A stretch of 64,000 nt of DNA, taken from the NCBI GenBank assembly GCA_963782415.1, contig CAWAJT010000006.1:124001-188000 (forward strand). Reading direction: 5' to 3'. Position numbers and translations under genes: made by a program. The number at the start of each line of letters is the position of its first letter. The stretch's first letter is position 1. Origin of the DNA: Bog-473 sp963782415 (GTDB lineage: Bacteria; Actinomycetota; Acidimicrobiia; Acidimicrobiales; RAAP-2). The notes under the pieces are model-generated. The model did not search any database, was not told where the DNA came from, and was given only the letters and a program-made list of their open reading frames with translations. This document shows, one piece after another, positions 20,645 to 30,063 of the stretch.

Positions 20645-22615
20645 ATGCGTCGTTTCGGACTCCTGATCGCCATGGCGGGTGCGCTCGTCTCCTTCTCTGC
20701 CGGTGCACTCCTCGCGCCGGCTGCGGGTGCGGCCGGCCTCTCCAGCCCGCCCACCGTCGGGGCGCTGCAGTGGTCCGACACGCACGCCGCGGCGGCCTCA
20801 ACCACGACCACCAACACGCTGGGCGACGTGGCCTGCACCAGCGGCACTTTCTGCATGGCCGTCGGCGGGCAGAACGTCGGGGCGGGCGGCGGCACGCTGA
20901 CAGAGCAGTGGAACGGCACGTCATGGAGCGTGGTCCCCAGCACCGACGTCCCGTCCACGACCGATGACACCCTGGCGTCCGTCTCGTGCGTCGGTTCGTC
21001 GTTCTGCCTGGCGGTCGGCGGCAGCGGCACCGGGCCGTTGGCCGAGACGTGGAACGGGAAGGCGTGGGCGAACGTGACGGTGGCCCTGCCGACAGGTGAC
21101 ACCGGTGGCACGCTCTCCTCGGTGTCCTGCGTCGCCAGCGGCGTCTGCCAGACCCTGGGCACCGCGTTCGACGGCACCAACAACGTCGTCTTCGGCAACC
21201 AGTGGAACGGCACAGCGCTGTCCCTCACGAGCGCCGCCACGCCGACTGCCAGTGGCTCCACCCCCGCGCCGAGCGCATCAGGCATGAGCTGTGTGTCGCC
21301 CACCTGGTGCATCGCCGCCGGGGTCAACGACACGCAGGTCACCTCCAGTGCACCCTTCAGCGAGCTCTGGAACGGCACCTCGTGGTCGCTCCTGACCACG
21401 CCCGCGGCCAGCACCGGACTCGGCAGCGCGCTCCACGCGGTGTCGTGCGCCGGTCAGAACTTCTGCGAGGCGGTCGGACAGATCAACGGTACCGGGCCGC
21501 TGAACCAGACCTTCATTGAGACGTGGAACGGCTCCTCGTGGGCCATCACGCCCAGCCCGAACACATCCACCTCGGAGAGCCAGCAGCTGAACGGCGTCTC
21601 GTGCTTCAGCGCCACCACATGCAGTGCCGTGGGACAGGCCGACGCCGCGAGCGGCCCGTCGCCGGCGACCCTGGCGCTGTCGTGGAACGGCTCCTCGTGG
21701 TCGATCGTGGCGAACACGCCGAACAGCGGCCCCACGCAGACGGTCGCCGACGGCGTCTCGTGCGTTACCAACTGGGCCTGCGTGGCGGTGGGGAGCTTCG
21801 AGTCCTCGACTGCCCCGGCGACGTCCGTCCCCTTCGCCATGTCCGCGCCGATCAACCGGCCCGGCTACCGCTTCGTCGCCTCCGACGGCGGGATCTTCGA
21901 CTACGGCGCGCCATTCCTCGGCTCCATGGGCGGGACCCACCTCAACAAGCCGATCGTCGGCATGGCGGTCATGCCCGGCGGCGACGGATACGACCTCGTG
22001 GCGACCGACGGTGGCATCTTCAACTTCGGCAGCGCCCATTTCTACGGCTCGACGGGGAACATCCACCTGAATGCCCCCATCGTCGGGATGGCGATGACGG
22101 CGGACGGCGCCGGCTACTGGCTCGTGGCGACCGACGGCGGCATCTTCAGCTACGGCGATGCCCAGTTCTACGGCTCCACGGGCTCCATCCACCTCAACAA
22201 GCCCATCGTCGGGATGGCGGCGACACCCGACGGCAGGGGCTACTGGCTCGTGGCGACCGACGGCGGCATCTTCAACTACGGAGACGCCACCTTCATGGGC
22301 TCGGCCGGGTCACTCCCGCTCAACAAGCCGGTGGTCGGCATGACCGCCCCGGTCTCGGGCCTCGGCTACTACCTCGTCGCCTCCGACGGCGGCATCTTCA
22401 GCTACCCGACCCCGGGTGGGCTGCCCTTCTTCGGCTCCACCGGGTCCATCAAGTTGAACAAGCCGATCGTCGGCATGACGGCGGTGGCCAACGGCTACTA
22501 CCTGTCCGGCTCCGACGGCGGGATCTTCTCGTTCCCGACCACCAACGGACCGCCGTTCCTCGGCTCCACCGGTTCGATCGTGCTCAACCAGCCGATCGTC
22601 GGGATGACAGCCTGA
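20645..22615 (+). CDS. Secreted protein with seven Cys-pair repeats and six GYWLVATDGG-type repeats
   Basis: 656 residues. A signal peptide (MRRFGLLIAMAGALVSFSAG, cleavage near AAGAAG) follows a good AAAGGAG site. Residues about 55-400 hold seven units of the form SVSC-x5-FC-x-AVG, each with a WNGTSWS-type strand. Residues about 405-656 hold six units of about 42 residues (GYWLVATDGGIFSYGDAQFY then GSTGSIHLNKPIVGMA). Repeat number and length suggest a seven-bladed and a six-bladed beta-propeller; that is inference. No catalytic motif is visible. The six-fold part recurs at the C-terminus of the sedolisin-like protein at 50722-55497. A surface-adhesive or glycan-binding role is plausible given the location next to the AftD-like gene. 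Confidence 0.8.
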   Translation: MRRFGLLIAMAGALVSFSAGALLAPAAGAAGLSSPPTVGALQWSDTHAAAASTTTTNTLGDVACTSGTFCMAVGGQNVGAGGGTLTEQWNGTSWSVVPSTDVPSTTDDTLASVSCVGSSFCLAVGGSGTGPLAETWNGKAWANVTVALPTGDTGGTLSSVSCVASGVCQTLGTAFDGTNNVVFGNQWNGTALSLTSAATPTASGSTPAPSASGMSCVSPTWCIAAGVNDTQVTSSAPFSELWNGTSWSLLTTPAASTGLGSALHAVSCAGQNFCEAVGQINGTGPLNQTFIETWNGSSWAITPSPNTSTSESQQLNGVSCFSATTCSAVGQADAASGPSPATLALSWNGSSWSIVANTPNSGPTQTVADGVSCVTNWACVAVGSFESSTAPATSVPFAMSAPINRPGYRFVASDGGIFDYGAPFLGSMGGTHLNKPIVGMAVMPGGDGYDLVATDGGIFNFGSAHFYGSTGNIHLNAPIVGMAMTADGAGYWLVATDGGIFSYGDAQFYGSTGSIHLNKPIVGMAATPDGRGYWLVATDGGIFNYGDATFMGSAGSLPLNKPVVGMTAPVSGLGYYLVASDGGIFSYPTPGGLPFFGSTGSIKLNKPIVGMTAVANGYYLSGSDGGIFSFPTTNGPPFLGSTGSIVLNQPIVGMTA

Positions 22616-22624
22616 CGGCCCGAC

Positions 22625-23839
22625 TCAACGCGTGGACGTCGCCTCGTCCGCCAGCGCCTCGAGGGCGCGGCGGGCGGTGGCGTCCCAGGTGAACCATCTG
22701 GCCCGGGCCAGCGCGCCCTTGGAGAGCCGGCTCCGCAGCACCTCGTCGCCGAGGACGCGGCCGAGCGCGCCCGACAGGTCGCCGAGGTGCTCGACCAACA
22801 GGCCGGACTCGCCGTCGAGCACGGCGTCGCTGTGCCCGGCGATGGCGGTGGCCACGGCGGGGGTGCCGCATGCCGCCGCTTCGGTCAAGGTCATGCCCCA
22901 GCCCTCGCGTTGCGAGCTGCTCGCCACGACCCAGGCCCGGCGGTACCACGAGACGAGCTCGGCGTCCTCCACGCGCCCGGGCAGGCTGATCCAGTCGGTC
23001 GCGCCGAGCTCGGCGCGCAGCGATTCGAGGGCCTCCCGCTCGTAGCCCTCTCCGATGATGACGGCCTCGAGCGCGGGGTGGTCGTCCTTCAGCGACGCCA
23101 AGGCCCGGAGCAGCGCGTCGAAGCGTTTCACCGGGACCAGCCGGCCGACAGCGACGACCAGCGGCGTGGGTGAGCGCTGTCCTCCCGGGGTGTAGCGCGC
23201 GTCGACACCGGGTGGGTCGACGGTGACCTGCGCCGGCTGCAGGTGGAGCAGGTCGACGATCTCGTCACACGACGATTCGGAGAGCGTCACAATGCGGCTC
23301 GAGCGATAGAAGCGCGGGGCGAACCGGCGCTCGGCGAAGTCGCCGAGCCGCGCCAACGCGGGCGGCAGGACCATGGCCCACATTTCGGCGTGGACGTGGT
23401 GCAAGAACACGAGGCGGGGCCCGCGGTACCAGACCGGAGACAGGAAGGGCATACCGTTCCAGATCTCGACGAGCGCGTCACCTGGGCGGTGCCCCATGCG
23501 GATGCCCTCCCACGCCGCTCCCGGGAAGACCCGGTAGCGCCCGGACTTGCGCAGCACCCGGTAGCCACCCCTGCTCAACGCGGCCGGTGCATCGGGCACG
23601 GCCGACGTGCGGAAGGTGACGTCGAGCCCGGCGTCGGCCCAGCGCGAGGCGATCTCGTGCGCGTGCAGCTCCGACCCCCCGGCCTCGGGGTCGTCGAGGT
23701 CGCGCCAGGCGACGAAGTGGATACGCCGGAGCCCGGCCTCGGCGGCGACGGCGCTCAGGACCTCCCGGTCGGCCCGCCTGGTCTCCTCGCCGTGTCCGGC
23801 GGCAGGCGCGGCCGGAAGAGGCCCCAGGTCGTCACCCAT
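22625..23839 (-). CDS. GT4-family glycosyltransferase
   Basis: 404 residues from the ATG at 23839. It has a GT-B fold with N-terminal IHFVAWRDLDDPEAGGSELH and a C-terminal donor domain (VVAVGRLVPVKRFDALLRA, VIIGEGYER). The GT4 nucleotide-sugar motif EGWGMTLTEAAACGTPAVA carries the acidic E-x7-E pair. No signal or membrane helix is seen, so it acts at the cytoplasmic face. The donor and acceptor are unknown. It starts 5 bases after the stop of the flippase-like gene, so the two are probably one transcript for export of a glycan or lipid-linked sugar. It converges with the secreted repeat-protein gene, 9 bases apart. Confidence 0.9.
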   Translation of the reverse strand: MGDDLGPLPAAPAAGHGEETRRADREVLSAVAAEAGLRRIHFVAWRDLDDPEAGGSELHAHEIASRWADAGLDVTFRTSAVPDAPAALSRGGYRVLRKSGRYRVFPGAAWEGIRMGHRPGDALVEIWNGMPFLSPVWYRGPRLVFLHHVHAEMWAMVLPPALARLGDFAERRFAPRFYRSSRIVTLSESSCDEIVDLLHLQPAQVTVDPPGVDARYTPGGQRSPTPLVVAVGRLVPVKRFDALLRALASLKDDHPALEAVIIGEGYEREALESLRAELGATDWISLPGRVEDAELVSWYRRAWVVASSSQREGWGMTLTEAAACGTPAVATAIAGHSDAVLDGESGLLVEHLGDLSGALGRVLGDEVLRSRLSKGALARARWFTWDATARRALEALADEATSTR

Positions 23840-23844
23840 CGGAT

Positions 23845-25308
23845 TCAGGTTATCCCGACGACCTCCTTGTTTAGACGGACCCTGTGCACGACCACGAACC
23901 CGCACAAGACGACGAACAGGACCCCCGCCTGGACCGCGAGGTCGACGAACGCCGTCGCCCGCGGGCTCCCGTGCACGGAGAGCACGGCGAGGGTGAGCGC
24001 GATGGCCCCGGCGACGAGCACGCCGACCACCCAGCGCCTCCCCACGGCAAGGAGGTACATGGTGAGGATCACCGAGATGCTGAGCATGATCATGGCGACC
24101 ACGAGCGGCGCCAGTGCGTCCGCGGCCGACGTATAGGCGTGGTGGAACACGACTTGCAGGAGTTGCTCCGGCGCCACCACGGCCACCCCGAGCAACAGGA
24201 GCGAGGGCACGGCGAGGAGCACGAGCACCACGGCGAGCTGCCGCAGCGCATGACCGCCCTGGCGCCAGCGGATCGCCGCTTCGGGCAACAGGTAGCCGCC
24301 CAACACGATGGCGCCGAAGACGATGGCCTTGCTCGTGACCGAGACGGCTGCATACGCCCCGCTGTGACCCGGGTTGTCCCGTCCGACCACGAGGACGTCG
24401 ACGTTCTGGAGGACCGCGACCATGGAGAGGGAGACCGAGGCCACCACGAGATCCAGCACGACCGTGCGTCGGACCGATCCCTGACCGCCGAGCACCGCAT
24501 CGGGGCGGACTGCCGCCACCCAACTGCCGGCATCGAGGAGGCGGGGTGCCCGGCCTCCCGACCAGGCCCGGACGGCGGCCCAGCGGGCATGGGCCGCGGC
24601 CGCCACCTCGCCGATGAGGATGCCGACCGCGGCGCCCGAGGGGCCGTAGCCGGCGGCGACGAGGGCGACGACCGCCACGACGCGGATGCCCATCTCGACG
24701 AGCAGGTTGGCTGCCAGCGGCCGGTAGGCCCGGTGGGCTTGCAGCAAACCCCGGTCGAGGGAGAGCAGGACGAAGAAGGCGGCCGCCGTGAGGATCGCCG
24801 CGATGCCGATGCCACTCTGCTCGTTGAGGAGCACGGCGACGCCGTGCCGACTCGTGAAGACGATCACCGCCCAGACGAGGACGACCAGGGTGCACTGCCG
24901 GTGCACCCGCCCGGCCCAGCGCCGGACGAGATGCCCGGTGCCGTCCTCGTGCCAGACCGTGACACGCCGGACGACGGCGACCACGACGGCGGAACCGGGC
25001 ATGGAGAGGATCAGGTAGAGGCCTGTCAGCTGGTTGAGGACGCCGTAGCTGTGCGGCGTGAGGAGTCGGGCCAGCGCGATGGTGAGGACGACGCTGGCAC
25101 CGTTCGCCAGCACGCCCGCAGCGGCCAGGGGACCCGCCTGCAGCAGCCCGGTCCGCATCGACTCGACGCCCGGCGTCGCCTCGGGGTCGAGGAGTATCTC
25201 GGCGCCGAGGTTGGGCCCGACTGCGCTGGGCGCGAGGGCCATGGCCGCCGGCAGGGCCTCGACGACGACCTCGGCCGCGGGTGTGTCCGCGGCCTCCGGT
25301 GTGTTCAC
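23845..25308 (-). CDS. Polysaccharide flippase-like (MOP superfamily) membrane protein
   Basis: 487 residues from the GTG at 25308, which overlaps the upstream stop in a GTGA. After an N-terminal cytoplasmic stretch there are about 12-14 hydrophobic helices (VLANGASVVLTIALARLLTP, QLTGLYLILSMPGSAVVVAV, FGAIVLGGYLLPEAAIRW, FVDLAVQAGVLFVVLCGF). The pattern resembles Wzx/MurJ/PST-type exporters, which flip lipid-linked oligosaccharides. Co-location with glycosyltransferases supports this. No sequence motif is decisive, so the family call is by topology and context. Confidence 0.75.
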   Translation of the reverse strand: MNTPEAADTPAAEVVVEALPAAMALAPSAVGPNLGAEILLDPEATPGVESMRTGLLQAGPLAAAGVLANGASVVLTIALARLLTPHSYGVLNQLTGLYLILSMPGSAVVVAVVRRVTVWHEDGTGHLVRRWAGRVHRQCTLVVLVWAVIVFTSRHGVAVLLNEQSGIGIAAILTAAAFFVLLSLDRGLLQAHRAYRPLAANLLVEMGIRVVAVVALVAAGYGPSGAAVGILIGEVAAAAHARWAAVRAWSGGRAPRLLDAGSWVAAVRPDAVLGGQGSVRRTVVLDLVVASVSLSMVAVLQNVDVLVVGRDNPGHSGAYAAVSVTSKAIVFGAIVLGGYLLPEAAIRWRQGGHALRQLAVVLVLLAVPSLLLLGVAVVAPEQLLQVVFHHAYTSAADALAPLVVAMIMLSISVILTMYLLAVGRRWVVGVLVAGAIALTLAVLSVHGSPRATAFVDLAVQAGVLFVVLCGFVVVHRVRLNKEVVGIT

Positions 25309-26274
25309 GCGCGGGCCTTTGCCGCCTCGTCTTCCATGCCGATCCGGTCGACCGCGGGCAGGATCTGGCGCTGCAACAGCTGGCCGCCGTCCACGCTGAT
25401 GTGGATCCCGTCCGTCGAACGGACATCGACCCCCGAGAGGGACGCGGCGTAGACGCCGTGCGGGCTGAGCATCCGGTTGAGGTCGATCACGCTGACGACT
25501 TTCGGACACGTGCGCGCCACCTGCCGGACCAGTGCGTTGTACGCCTGCGCGCGGGCAGGGGTGTTCTCAGACCAGGGCTGGCCGTCGGGTTGGCGGTCAC
25601 TGGGGTCGACGTAGGGCATGGTGAACAGCACCACTTTGGCACCAAACGAATGGAGAATGGTGATGGCGGACTGCAGGTCGGCTGTCAGGTGGCCGTCCCA
25701 CGAAGGCTCGCCGATGTGCACCCAACGTCCGTTCAACAGGTGATCGGTCGCCTCCCACCGCCCGAGACCGAGGGCGACGACCGCGGGCCGCTGGTCCGCA
25801 ATCAGCGCGGGGCCAGAGGGTGCGCCAGTTGGCGCACCCTGGCGTCGCCGGCCCCGATACACCCGACGTGATCACCTCGAGTTGCGGGTCGAGATCGCAC
25901 CCGATGACGGCTTCGTCGGTCACGGTGACTCCGTAGTGGGCCTGGGCGTCGACCCCCAGGCCCATCCCGAGCGTCATGGCGATGGAGTCGCCCAGCACGA
26001 GCAGCCGCACCGGGCGCGCGCCGTAGGCACCGTTGCGCTCCAGGGCGGCGTGTTCGGAGGTGCTCAGTCCGGGCGCGCCCGGGAAGGCGACCGGAGCCCC
26101 ACCACGCGTCGACCCTGACCCTGATGCAGACGGTGACGCTGACGCTGACGGTGACTCCGAACTCGAGGCCGAAGCCGACGCGGACCCGGGGCCTGCCGCC
26201 AGTGCAGGCAGCGGGGCGGCCGAGACCAGCAGGCAGGTGCCGACCACCAGTCCCCGCACACCCCGACGCCTCAC
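25305..26274 (-). pseudogene. Secreted SGNH-hydrolase-like protein, split by a frameshift
   Basis: From a GTG at 26274 (after GGGAGGAGG) the protein has a signal peptide (GLVVGTCLLVSAAPLPALA) and a Ser/Ala-rich linker, then LLVLGDSIAMTLGMGLG, the SGNH block I with Ser of GDS. The frame reads GCANWRTLWP and then goes astray. The next frame takes up ALIADQRPAVVALGLGRWEA and ends with STDGIHIS (block V Asp/His) and the stop at 25305. The break is in a run of four C (GGGG on the plus strand) at 25809-25812; one base fewer restores one frame. Such domains act as O-acetyl esterases or acyltransferase partners on glycans. Its stop overlaps the flippase start. Confidence 0.8.
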
Positions 26275-26458
26275 GACAGCACCGTCCTCCTCCCGCCCGA
26301 CCACGCCCGGCCGCACCCGACCACCCCAGCCGCGCCCAGCCGGCCCGACCAGCCCAGCCGGACAGCGGGCGACGACCGCTCGGTCGAGACGGCGCCCCCG
26401 AGGCGGCCGCGTGCCCGAGCCTTCTTGGTCGGCCGATCCGGCCCGGCGCTTGAGCCTC

Positions 26459-26490
26459 GAGCACTGGCGATCAGGAGCACTGGCGATCAG
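26459..26490. repeat. Perfect 16-bp tandem duplication
   Basis: GAGCACTGGCGATCAG occurs at 26459-26474 and again directly at 26475-26490. The second copy contains the stop codon (26487-26489, minus strand) of the GT-C-like gene. The neighbouring 26275-26458 stretch is C-rich low-complexity sequence (CCGACCACCCCAGCC-like) and holds no gene I can support. Confidence 0.85.
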
Positions 26491-28349
26491 GGGCTCTGCG
26501 ACACGCCTCCGGCGACGCAGTGGGTCACCTGCAAGTCGGCCACGAAGGCGCCCGTCGTCTCCTCGGCCAGGCCGGCGCAGGTGGCCAGGCTCCCCGGTCG
26601 CACGGCCAGCGGCGGGTGCACCGCCAGCTGCACGTTGTTCCAGACCCAGGCGCCCGCCTCAATGGTCGGCTGCTGCCCCAGCGCGGCGGTCATGAACGCC
26701 GCCGCATAGGTGGGGTCGCGGCCCTGCTCGACCGGGGGGGCGGCAGGATCCGTGGCGATCACGACGGTGTTCACCTGCCACACCGACAGAGCGTGGCGCA
26801 CGGCGTCGAACTGCGCCCGGGTGCCCTCGGGTTCGGGCATGCCGACACCGAAATCCAGCTGGCTCAACACCAAGAAGCCGGGCTTGGCGGAGCCGGCGCG
26901 GTGCGCCACACCCTGGGGCCCTCCCCCGCCCGCCTGGCTGTAGTGCATGCGGTTGACGGCCTGCCACGCCATGGCCGACTGCAACCCCGAGAACGGTGCC
27001 GGATAGGAGAGCAAGACCCGGCCCGGCGGCAGCGTGGGGGCGACCTGGGCGTACCAACGCGGCAAGGTGACGGACTGCATGGTGAAGGGCAGGCGCGGGC
27101 CGAAGATGACGGCCATCGGTGTCAGGGCCACACCCGTGATGGCGGCCGCGCCGAGCGCGCCACGCCAGTCGGGCACCGCTCTGTGCGTTCGCTCCAGAAT
27201 CACAGCCAGGATCACCCCCGCGGCGAGAAAGCCGATCGCCATGAATCGCTGTTCGATGAGGTTCTCGATAACGGGGATCTTGGTGAAGATCCAGGCGGGT
27301 TCGATCTGACCGTGCCGCTCGCCGAGTGAGAACACCACGCAGACGACAAGGGAGAAGCCGAAGAACCACAGCCGGCGATCCCGCCAGAAGGCCGCCACGC
27401 CCGCCACCATCACGACGATGAGGCCCCAGCCCAGGTACGCCGCCGAGGCGAGCGGCGCTCCCTCGTACCCGCCCAGCGCCAGGAAGACGTTGTGAGGTGG
27501 CGGGTAGGTCGTCGTGACGAAGCTCGACGGGATGAAACCCCCGATCACGCCCACGTTGGGCCACACCAGGCCCGAGAGATGGGCCGGTCCTTCGAGGGCA
27601 AACCAGACGGGCCAGGCCAGGAGGGCGACACTCACGCCCAGCGCGACGGTCAATGCTTTCACCGCGTGCGGTGCTCGGGCCCGCAAGCCGTGCCGGTCGC
27701 CGACGAGCGCGGCGACGACCAATGCCACGACGCAGATCACGACCACCACGGCGACGATGGCCAGCATCTCGGACGACAAGAAGAACTGCCCGAAGAAGAG
27801 GAGCCCGAGCAGCACCCCGGCGCCGAGCGCCCCGTGGCGTTGGCGGATCAGGATCTCGTCGAGGACGGCCAGGATGAGAGGGAGCAGCATCAGAGCAGCC
27901 GTCATGAGGTGGGCGAACTCGAGACTCCCGAGGACGAAGGGGGAAAAGCCGAAGAGCAGCCCGCCGACGAACGCGGCTGGTGTCCAGGGCGCCCAGCGCC
28001 GGATGACCCAGAAGGCGGTGAACGCGGAGAGCGCCGGCGCAATGGTCAACGCCACGTTCAACGCCGCCACAGGGCCCCAGATCCACGTGACGGGCACGAG
28101 CGGGATGCTGAGGCCGGTCACGCTGGTCTGCGCCAGCAGGTTGATCCCGGTCGGGTGGAAGAGGGCCGCCGAGAAGAAAGGGTTCTGCCCGTGTGCCAGC
28201 GCGGTGGCAGGCCACTGGAAGAACCAGAGGAACAGCGCCGGATCGCCGCAGCCGCACAGGGTGTGGGTGGAGGCGCCCGCGGTCCACGCATGCACCCACA
28301 ACAAGAACCCCAGCGCGAGATACGCCGCGCCGGCGCAGACGAGAGTCAT
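26487..28349 (-). CDS. Polytopic membrane protein, GT-C glycosyltransferase-like
   Basis: 620 residues with about 11-12 membrane helices and a C-terminal extracytoplasmic domain. The first loop holds CGCGDPALFLWFFQWPATAL and FHPTGINLLAQTSV, an arrangement with an acidic residue after helix 1 as in GT-C enzymes. Acceptor and donor are unknown. The start is uncertain: the frame is open further upstream (basic AKHAPPKAHRWRPW before MTLVCAG), so translation may begin earlier on a non-ATG codon overlapping the previous gene. It lies downstream of the flavoprotein gene on the same strand. Confidence 0.75.
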   Translation of the reverse strand: MTLVCAGAAYLALGFLLWVHAWTAGASTHTLCGCGDPALFLWFFQWPATALAHGQNPFFSAALFHPTGINLLAQTSVTGLSIPLVPVTWIWGPVAALNVALTIAPALSAFTAFWVIRRWAPWTPAAFVGGLLFGFSPFVLGSLEFAHLMTAALMLLPLILAVLDEILIRQRHGALGAGVLLGLLFFGQFFLSSEMLAIVAVVVVICVVALVVAALVGDRHGLRARAPHAVKALTVALGVSVALLAWPVWFALEGPAHLSGLVWPNVGVIGGFIPSSFVTTTYPPPHNVFLALGGYEGAPLASAAYLGWGLIVVMVAGVAAFWRDRRLWFFGFSLVVCVVFSLGERHGQIEPAWIFTKIPVIENLIEQRFMAIGFLAAGVILAVILERTHRAVPDWRGALGAAAITGVALTPMAVIFGPRLPFTMQSVTLPRWYAQVAPTLPPGRVLLSYPAPFSGLQSAMAWQAVNRMHYSQAGGGGPQGVAHRAGSAKPGFLVLSQLDFGVGMPEPEGTRAQFDAVRHALSVWQVNTVVIATDPAAPPVEQGRDPTYAAAFMTAALGQQPTIEAGAWVWNNVQLAVHPPLAVRPGSLATCAGLAEETTGAFVADLQVTHCVAGGVSQSP

Positions 28350-28386
28350 CCACGGTCGCCATCGGTGCGCCTTGGGCGGCGCGTGC

Positions 28387-29913
28387 TTAGCCAGAGCCGA
28401 GTGCGCCCGCAGGGGCGCTGGTGCGCCGCGGCAGCACCGGCGCGTCTCGGCCGGTCGACCCCGACTCGTGGTATTCCTCTTCGACGTTGACCGACCAGAT
28501 GTCGTTGGTCGCGCCGAATATGTTCTCGACCGTCAGCATGGCCGTGTACATGGAGTGATCCTGATTGTTGTACTTGTGCATGCCGTTGCGACCGACCGGG
28601 TGGATGTTGGGCGCCTCCGCCTCGATCCACTTGCGGATCGTCTCGACGTTGCCCTTGTAGCTGAAGTCGTAGTACGGGTACGCCTTGGGCACCCGCACCA
28701 CATAGCCGCGCTCGACGTCGCCCGCTTCCGCCAACCCGAGCGCCACGAGCTCCTTGGTGCCAAGCGCGATGAGGTCCTCGTCGGCCATGTTCCACATGTC
28801 GTCGCCCTCGAAGACGAAGTATTCGAGACCGAGACAGGTGCGCCCGTCCTTGACCAGGAAGGGCGACCACGAGCCGTAGTTTTGGATACGTCCCACCTCG
28901 ACGTCAGTGGCGTGGATGTAGATCCAGTTGTCCGGGAAGCTGCGCGACTCGGGCACGACCAGCGCCACCGTCAGATAGTCGCGGTAGTGCAGGTCGTCGG
29001 CTGCGGCGATCACCTCCGGCGGCGCAGGCGGCCTGACGGTGTGGACGAGCTCGCGCATGGGGATGGTCGACACCACGTGCGACGCAGCGATGGTGTGCTC
29101 GGACCCGCCCTGCGAGTACGTGGCGGAGACGGCTCGGCCGCCTTCGACCGTGATACCAGTCAGCCTCGCCCGCATCTCCAAAGTCCCCCCGGCGGCCTGC
29201 ACCTTGTCTGCGCAGACCTCCCACATCATGCCGGGGCCGTACTTGGGGTACTGGAACTCTTCAATGAGGGTGACGATGTCGGTCTGCTTGCGCTTGGGCA
29301 TGATGGCGTTGATCACCGCCTTGCGCAGGTCGAGATTCTTGATGCGTTGGGCCGCCCAGTCGGCCGGCATGTCGGACACGGGCACCCCCCACACCTTTTC
29401 GGTGTAGGTCTTGAAGAAGGTGCGGTACAGGCGCCACCCGAAGCGGGCCACCAGCCAGTTCTCGTAGTTCGTCTCCTCGGGCGGGCGGATACGGGCCCGC
29501 AAGTAGGAGAAGCCGCAGAGGATGGCCTCCCACAGGCCGAGGTTGCGCAGGGCGTTCACTGCCTTGAGTGGATAGTCGTAGAACTTCCCCTCGTAGTAGA
29601 TGCGGCTCATGCGGGGCCTGAGCATGAAGTCACCCTCGGGCAGGATCTCGTGCCACAGGGCCTCCACCTCGGGCACCTTGGTGAAGAAGCGGTGTCCACC
29701 CAGGTCGAAGCGCCATCCGTCGCGCTCGACCGTCCGGCTGATGCCGCCCACCACGTCGTCGGACTCGAGCACGACCGGGCGTTCGCCCTGCTTGGTCAGA
29801 AGATAGGCGGCGGTCAGACCACCCGGGCCCGCACCGGCGATCACGACGGGTCCGTCTGCGAACGTGGGCGGGGGGGTGCCTGTGGGGGGGTCGGCGGGTG
29901 CGGCCACGACCAA
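28387..29913 (-). CDS. FAD-dependent oxidoreductase, UDP-galactopyranose mutase-like
   Basis: 508 residues. The N-terminal dinucleotide fold is VVIAGAGPGGLTAAYLL, followed by VVLESDDVVGGISRTV and the FDLGGHRFFTK block typical of the Glf/protoporphyrinogen-oxidase-like group. Later blocks include VWGVPVSDMPADWAAQRIK, KYGPGMMWEVCADKVQAAGG and HVVSTIPMREL. True Glf interconverts UDP-galactopyranose and UDP-galactofuranose; this protein is longer than typical Glf (about 370-400) and belongs to the broader family. With an AftD-like enzyme nearby, a role in furanose sugar or envelope-lipid metabolism is a reasonable inference only. Confidence 0.8.
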   Translation of the reverse strand: MVVAAPADPPTGTPPPTFADGPVVIAGAGPGGLTAAYLLTKQGERPVVLESDDVVGGISRTVERDGWRFDLGGHRFFTKVPEVEALWHEILPEGDFMLRPRMSRIYYEGKFYDYPLKAVNALRNLGLWEAILCGFSYLRARIRPPEETNYENWLVARFGWRLYRTFFKTYTEKVWGVPVSDMPADWAAQRIKNLDLRKAVINAIMPKRKQTDIVTLIEEFQYPKYGPGMMWEVCADKVQAAGGTLEMRARLTGITVEGGRAVSATYSQGGSEHTIAASHVVSTIPMRELVHTVRPPAPPEVIAAADDLHYRDYLTVALVVPESRSFPDNWIYIHATDVEVGRIQNYGSWSPFLVKDGRTCLGLEYFVFEGDDMWNMADEDLIALGTKELVALGLAEAGDVERGYVVRVPKAYPYYDFSYKGNVETIRKWIEAEAPNIHPVGRNGMHKYNNQDHSMYTAMLTVENIFGATNDIWSVNVEEEYHESGSTGRDAPVLPRRTSAPAGALGSG

Positions 29914-30063
29914 GGCAGGTTAGTGGACCCTTCGCCACTGCTCGGGGAGGGTGCACCGGAGTCCTGGCGACCGAAACGGGTCGCACCCCCCATGTGACTC
30001 AGGATCCGGAAGTGGCGAACTCGGTCAGGTTCATTGGTTCGTAGTAGAGCTTGGGGTGGCTGA

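Noticed and set aside
19136..20785. Long minus-strand frames opposite the AftD-like gene
   Set aside because: High-GC shadows of the membrane-protein gene, with His/Arg/Gly-rich translation and no motifs.
26271..26480. Small minus-strand ORF between the SGNH and GT-C-like genes
   Set aside because: Low-complexity C-rich DNA that gives a Gly/Arg-rich peptide, with no start signal.
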